Shown here: one piece after another, positions 37,647 to 48,779 of the stretch
Layout: every line of letters begins with the position of its first letter
Numbering within the stretch: the stretch's first letter is position 1
DNA from: Brasenia schreberi
Lineage: Eukaryota; Streptophyta; Magnoliopsida; Nymphaeales; Cabombaceae
Assembly: GCA_036023115.1 (NCBI GenBank)
Contig: JAYKKT010000090.1
Span: 34,423,501-34,487,500 of the forward strand
DNA length: 64,000 nucleotides
Direction of reading: 5' to 3'
Notes under the pieces: generated by a model
The model's input: the letters and a program-made list of their open reading frames with translations, nothing else
Databases searched by the model: none
Told to the model about the DNA's origin: nothing
Translations under genes and position numbers: made by a program

Positions 37647-40600
37647 TCACTCACTGAACTCGGTGCTTCCACTCTGTGAACTGCTGGCGTTTCTGCTATG
37701 GAGAGAGAAGTCATTCAGTGCTTGATCAATCCTGCCCGAACCCACGACCTGTTTCTCCATGAAGAACAGTTCTCTTTCTTTGTATTTTGCTGGCGGAGGT
37801 GGAAGAATCAGAAGGGGTTTTTGGATCGGCGCTGGTTCCTGAGGGGCTATTCTTAAAGGTGACCAGTTCGTGTTGCAAGCACTGTAGGGATGCTGCGGCC
37901 TCTCGAAAGATGTAGAATCTGATGAGCTTGATGAGCTCTCAAAATGATCGTCCCTCCAAGTATCAGCACGGGCCTTCCCTTTCCGAGCTCTGCAAGATGG
38001 TTGTGGAATAAATAAAATAGAAAAAATGATAATCAAACTATATATGCAAGAAACTTGTATACGAAGTTGATAGGACTAAGGGTTGTCGTTGTCAGGCTTC
38101 ATTTTGTTCTAGGCACAACCTCGAAACAAAACAATCTAATCGGTTCTCAATTTTGTGGAACCAAAACAAACCACTATAATCATAAAACTGAACCGAACCA
38201 CAGCACCAATTCTGGTTTTGTTTGGTTCTAGACCATGGTTCTTTATGCTTTAACGTGCTGATATATGACACTTGTAGTGTAGAATATATAATCAATCACA
38301 ACAAATAAACTTAATAAGAATAAGTTGTTCACTGCCGACAGTTGTATACTTATACATACAATTTTCATCATTCACACTTCAACAATGGCACAAAATAAAT
38401 ATCCTGTTACACACATACATATATATACATACGTATAACATATATAATATAAGTATGTACATATTATATGATTTGTTTCCAAGTTCCAAATCTTGAACCA
38501 ATCTATACAAAGGTTTTTTTTTTGGCAGAAGGAACCAAGCCAAACAAGAGAAGAACCAAACAGAAACCATCGGATTGGTTTAATCTGTTTATTCGTTTTG
38601 GATCAGTTCTTTGAACACAGTAGAATGGATACTGGCAATAAAGAAAATCTGAGGATAGTACTGCAGTTGTAGAGACCATGCCGAGTTCTATGGGCAACTA
38701 AACATGTAAGAGAACATTAGAAAAACCTCCTTGCCGGTCAGTAATTTGGACCAGAGAAGACATTAGTCTGAAACAATTCCAAAGAACTTGTTTGCCACAA
38801 AAAAGCGCTTGCTTGTAAATAAAGATAAACACGCTGCAATGCTAATGGCGACAACCACAGCATGAGGATAATTGTGTGGCCATGACATGGTAGTGATAGT
38901 GCAGCAAGGTTTTATCATGGTAATGCAGACTTGGCTTAATCATAACATGGAAATAATTAAAAGCACCAAAAGAGACGAATGTTTTAAGCCAGCCAATTGC
39001 TGGTTTATCAGGAAACAGTTCTTCCCATCACATGTTCAGCACGGTCCAAGGGTGATATATAGCCTTCCTGAGTTATTTGTCATCTCATGAATTTTACCTG
39101 CGAAACAGGTGATCATCTTCCTCATCCTGCTCTGCTTCTTCATGGTTGACAGCAATACTGGATGCATTAGGAACTGAGAGCAGCCTATCATGTTTCGTAA
39201 GCAACTTCTGCAGCTGATCATTCAGTTCGATTGATTGTGAAACTAGTCTTTCATCACTGAAAAATTAAACAAACATAGAAAAATTAAACAAACGTAAAAT
39301 TAGTCTTAGTCTCTGTGTGTGTGAACCGCCCATTTTTGGTGGTCTAGCCAGCAAACTGTGTTTGGCTTTGTCCATTTACGGGAAGCTGGTTTTAGTTTGG
39401 CAGAATCCACTCGTATCATGAATCTTGTGCGTCTTGGAATAAGATGACCCAATAATATAAATTCCATTCATATAGCTAAAATCTCAACAGGCAATCACTG
39501 AAAATACCCAAAAAGAACCTTTATTATTTGGATGGTTAAGTTGGCATTCATTGATTACATGTATGTATGTATGTATATGCATGTGTTGGAAGATGCCAGG
39601 CAGCATCAGGCTGCAGATGATAGCCCAGAACACATTTGTCACCGAAGTAAGAGCCTAATAACTTACTATGCTCATCCATTTCCAAACTACAGATGATTTT
39701 CAATGGAGATAATGATCTTACCGAGAATTCATCACTAGATGCATCACTCTCTGTTTTTGGGAAGAACATTGTTCCACGAGATCCAGCGTGAACTCATCAG
39801 TGGCTCCCTATGGACAATAAAATGATTTGCACAAGTAAAATACATTTTCTACAAACTCAAGTACCCCCACGAACTGTATAGTAGTACAAAACAACAATAT
39901 TCATTAAAATACTATGAACAAGTAAAACAAGAAGCGGTAGAAGAAGATTTGGTGGGTTTAAACATCATATAACCTAGATTGCTGGAGATATGGAAATGTT
40001 AGTAATAGATGGTTAAAATAAGGAGAACTGAGAGCATAAATATGGAAAACGATATAGTAGTACATTGAAAAGATCTAAGAAACATAAGTAGCGGTTTAAA
40101 CTAAGTCTGGTGTACGTAGAAGACTAATCTAGGAAAGGTAATAATTTAGTACCTCAGGATGTGAGGGGTCAATTGCATCCAGCACTTCTCGCAAAACCTC
40201 CATGACACTGGTGGCTTTTTGGATAATACTGAAAGGGCAAACATGAGTCATACAAAAGACTAACAAACGAATATCTCCACAAAAGCTTCAATCATGTGGC
40301 CCGTAAAAGGGGATACTTCAATTAAACACTTGCTACAATTTTTTTCCAGAAATGGCAAGATATATATAAATATAAATTGATTCTATTATTGGATTTCCAC
40401 TTTTTCAGAAAATAGGATCATTTTTTTAATGCAGTCTTCGAGTGCATATAAGTATCTGCAGCGAACTGAATCTGTAAAGCCTAGAAAGGTCATACCAGCA
40501 ATTACAGCTGAACCAACAAAGTTAAATGTACTTATATGCATTTTAATATGACATTAACTGCAAAAAATAGAAATTAATCCTCACTTTTAACTTCCAAAAA

Positions 40601-43600
40601 GAACAAGATCGATTACCTTGAATCTGGTATGATCTGAGAATTTGGTGGCTGGGTAGCTGTGTCACATTTTTGAGGGACTGCAGTCACAACAGGCAAACCT
40701 TTACTTTCGGTCATAGCAGATGCCAGATTTGATGAAGGAATAGTTGAGTGCCTTGGAAACTGAACACGTGCACGCTGTCCACAAGTGACTTACACGTTAA
40801 AATATTGGTTTTCTACGATACTAATGCAACCCAACAACTAGATTCAGAAAATAAAATCGCCGCAGATGTTTGGCAACAAAATAAATAAGTCCGACTCAGT
40901 TAACGCTCAACATGCACTATGAATCAGCTTGGCTTTATTTTCATCCATTACCAAAGCATCACCGCTACTAGAATCATTTCCACCATCCAGACCAAAATCA
41001 ACGCCCAGATATCACTTTCAACCATAATCATCTTTAACCCCAGTTCAACTTCTTGACCAGCATTAACAAATTCACCCGCTCTCTCAGGGCATCTTTGCGG
41101 AGCAAGAATTAAAGTGAGAAAATTTTAAGTATTGCATTATCTAGATTCTTCCTGCGGAACATTTCTGGTGAAAAGATGACTGATAAATCCTTAGAATGGA
41201 ACACGATCAGCTCATCTTCTGTCTAGCATGTAGACAGCTTAAAATGTAGGCAGTAAGAGGCCTCCTCTAGAATCCCCAAAGACACATTCTGGCTAGCTTA
41301 GTACATTGTCAAAAAGCTGATACAACAACAACTAAGCCTTTTCTCATACTACATGGGGTCGGCAACATGGATTCTTTTTTTCTACAGATCCCTATCATGT
41401 GTCATGCTAGCAATTAACTCAATATAAACTAGATCATTCTTTATTGTTTCTTTCTAACACTTTTGTGGTCGTCCTCTCTCTCTTTTAACATTTTTATGAT
41501 CTCATTTTTCAGATCTTATTGTCAAGAAACTGATACAGGAAAAAAATAGAAGTCAACATTGACAACCTGAAAATTTATTTTCAGAAAGTTGGGTCTTCTC
41601 AAACATTATAAAATATCTTCATGTTTAATATGGGTTTGCGAACCACAAACTGTTCATTTTAATGAAAAAATAAAAGTAATAATGAATTAAACAAACTTCC
41701 CTTTAAAAAGGAATGATTGAACACGAAAAATATGTTCACCTACCACTAAGTCGTAATAGGCTGCATAATATTGAGGAAATTTTCCGGAAGCTCCACCAAG
41801 GGCAGTTTGTGTTGCATCCAATAGAAGAAATATCTTTTCTCTAACTGGTGCATCTGACTGTCATAATGAAAAGTATCAAATGTCTCCCCATACAATTCTG
41901 GAAAGTAAGCATGATTTCTCCATGGAGAAAAAAGAATTGACCACATCATCTGAGTGTCGCATAATAGCCCAAGCTTTAGAGATCAACCTTTTTTTTTACA
42001 ATCTTCACCATCAACTGTAGGACACCTGTTTCAATAATCAGCCTGTGGATATGTTCCCCACAATTATTCATCAACATCTCCAACAACTGCAATGCGCAAA
42101 ACAGATCGTTGATTAGCACAAAGGGGTGGTGCTACAATTAACATCCACTAGGATTTGTAGGTTATCCAAATGAATAATGGGGAAAAAATTGCAAGCATCA
42201 TACTATAAGTACATTGGATGCAGTTACTTTAATTTCTGAAAAATCTGAAGCCGTAATAAGCAAATTTCCTCAATTTCTTGCACCCATAAGTGCATAACAG
42301 TGCTTAATCATTGCACTTACTGTAACTTAGAAAGTGACAACGTTGACATGAAGTCGGAGTCAATAGAATAAAAAACCAATACCGTATTCACAGAAGAAAC
42401 AATTAAGACCTAGAAGACACATAGGAACAAAACTTACAACAACAGCGAAAATCTGGCTAGCCATGTTCTTACTACTCAATCGTTTTTTTAGTGACTTGAT
42501 GACCTCTTTAGCTTGCCTGTTCCATAGAAAGAGGAGGTCCACAATCAGAAGAAATTATATATAAAAAAGAGAGGGAGAACATCTAGAAATTGCAAGAACA
42601 CCTAAAATATGCAACTTTCATGGCCAACTGCTCAAAATCATCAAATGAGATATTAAGATAAACAAGCATTGGTATACCAACTCTATTGTCTCAGATAGTA
42701 AACTGAAACCTTAGCATGAATGGCACAAGAATAGATAAGCAAATTGATAACGTAACTCAAATTTATGAAAGCAACAAAAGTTTATTAGACCTTTTGTACA
42801 ACAGGAAACGAGAACCCACATCTGAACCAAATTGGTAGACCTTTTTCACTATGATGCGGTCCAGTCCAATGCAGTTCATACAATGGGATATAAGGCTTCC
42901 CTAAAGGAAAAATTGAATAAATTCAAAAGAAGTCACAATATTAGGAAGATTAGAAAGATAAGTAATGATCAGTGGCAGCATGCACCTATACCATCTAGTT
43001 CAGAATCACAATTAGAGACAGCACAGCCAGAGTTAATAGAAGTATTCACTACTGTTTATACCCTAGGGATCAAACCTTTTGTTTTGCTTTCTGGGTATAA
43101 CAACTTGATGAATGCTGAGATAAATGATTCTACATTCGTTTCTTGAAGTTTCTGATAAGCCTGCGTAACATAATGCACATTTTGGGTCACTGTTTTTTGA
43201 AATTGTGATAAGACCTGTATACAGATCACAACCAGATAGGGCAAGATTCATTTTCTAGTATGTAGTGCTCTTAGATCATTCCCATAGGGTTCAATCAAGA
43301 GAATAGAAATACCATTACCATAGGCAGCTAGACAGCATGGAGACAAAATCTTGGCACAGTTTTCATCAGAGACTATCAAAATTTTCTTGTGCAGTAAGAT
43401 TCTTGTAAAGTGATTGTTGAAAATGGGACATTTTTCCTATGCCAAAAAGATGGGAGAAAGTCCGAAGAAAGAAAAGGAAACTACAGCTTGAACATTTACC
43501 AGTGTTACCATCATCTTTTGAACAAGAAGAAGACAACAAATTGTCAAAAACTATAAGATTTTGTCACTGTGGCAGTAGAAGACTTACCGCTGATCATGAC

Positions 43601-43691
43601 TGGCTACTTCACATATCTCAATGTTTTTAGACCAATCAGGTTCCTTCAGATTCTCACTAGTTGCTAAATTGACCATTTCAGCCAACATCAT
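37647..43691 (-). CDS. TOL: TOM1-like (TOL) ubiquitin-binding sorting protein, VHS + GAT domains
   Basis: Carries ubiquitinated membrane proteins toward ESCRT sorting and the vacuole; cytosolic and peripheral to membranes. Nine coding exons on the minus strand: 43691–43588, 42516–42438, 42086–41988, 41857–41744, 40774–40617, 40228–40153, 39807–39722, 39256–39098 and 37989–37647. Phases fit throughout, giving 405 residues. The VHS domain (1–~140) has [38 protein letters not shown] and [19 protein letters not shown]. The GAT domain (~190–275) has [33 protein letters not shown] and [10 protein letters not shown]. An acidic segment and a Ser/Pro-rich tail end in SGSTEFSE. The start Met-Met lies in an exon with a good acceptor at 43715, so an upstream leader exon must exist. 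Closest to the TOL subgroup with the '[21 protein letters not shown]' block. Intron 4 carries an RTE tail. Confidence 0.93.
41325..41517 (-). mobile_element. 5'-truncated RTE LINE in a TOL intron
   Basis: Begins with the CAACAACAAC tail, then the reverse complement of the family 3' end, diverged. Flanks attgtcaaaaagctgataca (41305–41324) and attgtcaagaaactgataca (41518–41537) form a 20-bp target duplication with two changes. Confidence 0.85.
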
Positions 43692-45537
43692 CCCTAAACC
43701 GAGTGTGAGTTTCCCTGCATAAGTTCAATTTCAGAATCAATTGGCTATGCGATCATAAGAAGTTCCGAAGCATTTAAAACTCCATAGAGCAATCAAACAG
43801 AACACCATGCAAAACCACCAGTCATGAGAACTCAAAAAATGAGCTTCTGAAAATTTATGACCAACGGAAAAGTAAAATAAAGAAATATACATACACAAGG
43901 TTGCAAGGTGGTTTCAGAAATTTTGAATTATGTTCCAACTCCAAGATCATGCACTATAAGATACAGAGAAAAACATTATCCGACATAGCAACTGAGAAAT
44001 ACCTAAATGCCTTCTCATCAGACAGACAAAGAATTCATAGGAGATTGATACATACAACTTAAGAAGAGAAACATGAAGAAAATGAAGGAATTCTGGTCTT
44101 CAGTTGCAAAAAAGCTGAACCAAATGAACTAAAGCAGCTGCGTTTGGGGCCAGCCAGAAACAAAAAAAAGACATCATATTAAAATTGCCTCCCAAGTGAG
44201 AAGAATGTATAGCAATTGCACTCACAAAATCATCTGAATGCATGAAAGGGAATCAGCAGCTTATTTCTCCAGCAAAACAAGGCCTTTTTAAATTCTGAAA
44301 TTCTATATCTTAAAACCTAAAACGAATGGATCTGTGGATGATATTTACGGTAAGTATGTTCACAAGGCAGTCAAATCTGAAGAAAATTAAGAGCGAGTTG
44401 TATAAAACAGTAATACTATTAGATACGTATCACACCGCATACGTATCGTTACAATATGCGGTTGTGTATCACAGTCAGCCATTTATCAGGTTATATCATG
44501 CATATTGTACGATATGGGTGATATAGTCAGGGACCCTTAGCCGAATAGAAACCTGCATTTTTGTGGGTTTCTGGGATTTGTTCAAGGATCCCAAGGGGGG
44601 CTCCCCCTCCTTGGTGTTAAAAGGCTAAAAAAGTGCTCTACGACATTCGTGCAAGGCTCCCAACTCGTGTTTTAGGTATACTTTTTGAGTTTTTCGATTT
44701 TTTTTTATTTGTTGTTTTTTGGTGTTATTTTCGTTTTTCTTTTTTTGAATGATAAAATATGAAGTTATTATTAATGTGGATATGATTTTTATTATATTCA
44801 TGATGTGGGAGACACTCTATGTGAGTGTTACGTGAAGATTGAGGATTTATGAATTATTTTATTTTCACATTTTTTATTTAATTGAAGTGTTCAATTGAGA
44901 TGACGGGAAGAGATGTTAGGGACTTCCAATCTCGGTCTGATGATCCGGCATTATATTAGGTATACCAGTTGAAGGAAACAAATTGAAGATAAAATGTTTG
45001 TTCTGTGAGAAAGTGGTTAGTGGTGAAATTTCACGATTGAAACATCGCCTACCAAAAACTAGGAAAGAAGTTGCTCCTTGCATGGGCAGAGTTAGTAAAT
45101 TGCTATAAACCATTAACTAACAATGTTTACACATGTTTTAATGCATACTTAAGAGGAGACAACAAAAAGATGATTTAGAGATTCTTTAGAAAGAGGATGA
45201 CGATGTAGTTGGATTAGATGATAGTATTCTTTCTGATGGTGGATTAGATGATAGTATTCTTTTTGATGGTAGGACTGAAGTTGGTAGTAGTAGTTCTCGA
45301 CCATAAATAAGAGGAAAGAGGGTTATTGAAGATGTTCCAAGTTAAAAGTGGTAGAAAAGGAAGGAGTAGAGGAAGAGCTTTCTTTGGCATACAATCATTT
45401 TTTTCTCCTAGCACTACACATGATGCTCAACCCAAAATTTGTACTACTATGACTTTAGAGCAATTGCATGAGCAAGCAGAACTTTCAGTAGGCATATGGT
45501 TTTATGATGCATAAATTTCATTTAATGCAAGAAACAA

Positions 45538-48500
45538 CAACAACAACAACTAAGCCTTTTCCCATACTAGACGGGGTCGGCTACATGGATTCTTTGTTTC
45601 CAGAGATCCCTATCGTGTGTCATGTTAGCAGTTAACTCCCAATAAACTAGATCATTCTTTATTGTTTCTTTCCAACACTTTTGTGGTCGTCCTCTACCTC
45701 TTTTAATACTTTCCAAATTTAGTTTTTCTAACCTTCTTACAGGTTCTTCTTTTGATCTTCTTTCTATATGTCCAAACCATCTTAAACGATGTTCTCTCAT
45801 TTTATCCTCTATTGGTGCCACTCCTAATTTGTTTCTAATAACCTCATTATGTATACGGTCTTTTCTTGTATGGCCACTCATCCATCTCAACATCTTCATT
45901 TCTGTCACAAACATCTTTTGTACATGTTGATGATTAACTGCCCAACACTCAGAACCATAAAACATGGCAGGCCTAATTGCTGCTCTATAATATTTACCTT
46001 TTAATTTTAATGGTATCTTCTTATCACAAAGAATACCTAATGCTCCTCTCCATTTTAACCAACCAGCATTAATTCTATGTGTAACATCTCCATCAATTCT
46101 TCCATCACTTTGAAAAATTGACCCTAGGTATTTAAAACTTTCCTTTTGGGGAATGCAATGTGTGCCAATTTTAATTTCTATGTCCTCTGAAGTAGCCAAA
46201 TGATCAAACTTACATTACATATATTCTGTCTTTGTTCTACTAAGTCGGAGGCCTTTGTTTTCTAATGTTTCTCTCCATAGTTCCAATTTTCTATTAACTT
46301 TTTCCTTAGACTCCTCTACTAATACAATGTCATTTGCAAATAACATACACCAAGGTACTTCATCTTGAATATGTTTTGTTAACTCATCCATCACCATTAT
46401 AAATAAGTATGGACTTAAAGTTGATCCTTGATGTAACCCAATATTAACTTCAAAGAAGTCTATCGTTCCTTCATGAGTCCTCACACATGTTTTTGCACCA
46501 TCATACATGTCTCTTATAAGGTTAATATATGTCAATGGGATACCTCTTTTTTCCAAAGTTCTCCAAAGAACCTCCCTCGGTACCCTATCATAAGCTTTTT
46601 CTAGATCAATAAATATCATGTGAAGGTCTTTCTTTTTTGCTCTAAAATGTTCCATAAGACGTCTCAGAAGGTGAATCGCTTCAATAGTAGATCTACCTGG
46701 CATAAATCCAAATTGGTTCTCTGTTGTACTTGATACTTGTCTTAACCTACGTTCGATAATTCTTTCCCATAATTTCATAGTATGACTCATTAACTTGATA
46801 CCTCGATAATTCACACAATTTTGAATGTCTCCCTTGTTCTTATATACGGGTATAAGTGTACTTGCTCTCCATTCCTCGAGCATCTTTTGGTTTTTCCATA
46901 TTTCATTAAATAGTCTTGTGAGCCAAGTGATTCCTATTTCTCCTAGTATTTTCCAAACTTCTATAGGAATATTATCTGGTCCTACCGATTTACCACTCTT
47001 CATATGTTTAAGAGCCTCTTTGACTTCATTCTTTTGAATACATCGGTAGAAATTGTGGTTTATATACTTTTCTGACTTGGCTAAATCTCCTAAACTAATA
47101 CTAACATCTTTATTTTCATTAAAAAGATTATAAAAATAGTTTTTCCATCTATTTCTTATATCATCATTTGCCACTAGAATTTTTTCATCCTCGTCTTTTA
47201 TGCATCTAACAAAATTTAGATCTTTAGTTTTCTTATCTCTAGCCCTAGCTATCCTAAAAATATCTCTTTCACCCTCTTTTGAGTTGAGTTTTTTATATAA
47301 GTCCTCCCAAATCTTAGCTTTTGCTTCACTAACGGCCTTTTTTGCTTCCTTCTTTGCTTTCTTATAAGCTTCTAAAGTTTCACTAGTTTTCTTAGCGTAA
47401 TGTAATTTGTAACATGCCCTCTTTGCCTTGATTTTATTTTGTACTATTTCACTCCACCACCAAGCTTCTTTTTGTGCCGGTACACCTCCCTTAGATACCC
47501 CTAACACATCTTCGCCACTTTCCTAATATGTATAGCCATATTGTTCCACATATCAGAGGGTGTGCCAACATAATTCCAAACATCTCCTTGAAGGACTTTC
47601 TGTTTAAATATACCTTCTTTCTCGCTTTTGAGGTTCCACCATTTAGTCCGAATAGCTCGATGCACTCTTTTCTTCTTTGTCCATTTTTTTATTTGTAAAT
47701 CCATAACTAAAAGTCAATGTTGGGTGGTTAAGCTTTCTCCTGGAATTACCTTACAATCTTTACAACACGCTCTATCTTTTTTTCTACAAATAAAGTAATC
47801 AATTTGTGTGTGTGATAAGCCACTCTTATAAGTAATTAAATGTTCATCTCGTTTTTTGAAGATTGTATTGACTATAAAGAGATCAAATGACACAGCAAAA
47901 TTTAAAATCTCCCTACCTTCCTCGTTTATATCCCCATAACCAAAGTTTCCATGAATCCCTTGATATCCTAATGCCTCTTTACCGACATGTCCATTTAAAT
48001 CTCCTCCTAAACAAATCATCTCCCTTTGTGGAATCTTTTGAAACACCTTATCTAACTCTTCCCAAAAAACTGTCTTTATACTATCTTCTAGTCCTACTTG
48101 GGGTGCGTAAGCACAAACTATATTCAAAACCTCTGCTCCTAACACTAATTTCAATGTCATGATTCGGTCACCATATCGTTGTATGTCTACTACACTCTCT
48201 TTTAAATCTTTATTTATGATAATACCAACTCCGTTTCGGGCCTTTTCTTTACCTGAGTACCATAATTTAAAACCTGTATCCTCTATCTCCTTTGCTTTTT
48301 CTCCAACCCATTTTGTCTCTTGTAAACATAGAATATGAATCTTTCTCCGAATCATAGTATCTACCACCTCCATTAGCTTACCCGATAATGTTTCGATATT
48401 CCAAGAACCAATACGAATCTTATTATCTACGACTAGCTTCCTTACCCCCCGCATCCGTCCATAATCAAAATGCGGAGACCCTCTCTGAAAATTTTTCACT

Positions 48501-48779
48501 ACATTCGGGCGGCAATGTAGTGGGACTAACTTCTTTACCCACACCCGTCCATGATGTGGGAACCCTCTCTGCAATTGATTCACTATATTCGGGCGAAAAT
48601 GTAGTGGCCCTTGCTTACTTCTTACTGCATTCGGGCTCTGCAGCACGTCGCTAGGCGGGGACGCCCCAAAGCAATGCTCATAATTTTTGTAATCCATGTT
48701 GTAGAAATCCGACGAAGTTTTACGCTGGCTGTCGAAAGCCTAACACAACCCTCCTCCTTTGTCCGGGCTTGGGACCGGC
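45538..48779 (-). mobile_element. Full-length RTE-clade LINE, inactivated, with 14-bp target duplication
   Basis: 3.24 kb on the minus strand, flanked by exact aatgcaagaaacaa at 45524–45537 and 48780–48793. About 80 bp of 5' UTR precedes the single coding region 48697–45567. An apurinic endonuclease domain (GSWNIETLSG, LCLQETKW, GDLNGHVG, QIDYF, QHxLLVMD) is followed by reverse transcriptase ([57 protein letters not shown]) and a C-terminal region (RWFGHIERR). The 3' end carries a (TTG)5 tail. Defects: TGA at 47714–47716, a frameshift near 47505, TAA at 46215–46217, and the catalytic F-A-D-D changed to F-A-N-D at 46329–46340. It is sited inside a hAT transposase pseudogene. Confidence 0.95.
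48440..48622 (-). repeat. Internal ~80-bp duplication in the RTE 5' coding region
   Basis: Two adjacent related units encode GPLHFRPNIVNQLQRGFPHH and VPLHCRPNVVKNFQRGSPHF, ahead of the endonuclease domain. A third partial trace (PNAVRSKQ) precedes them. Confidence 0.75.

Noticed and set aside
42832..43146. 104-codon plus-strand frame in a TOL intron
   Set aside because: Lies antisense within the intron between TOL coding exons 1 and 2, resembles no family, and has ordinary AT-rich composition.
45567..48697. Treating the endonuclease/reverse transcriptase frames as host genes
   Set aside because: They belong to one LINE with target duplications, a TTG tail and inactivating mutations.
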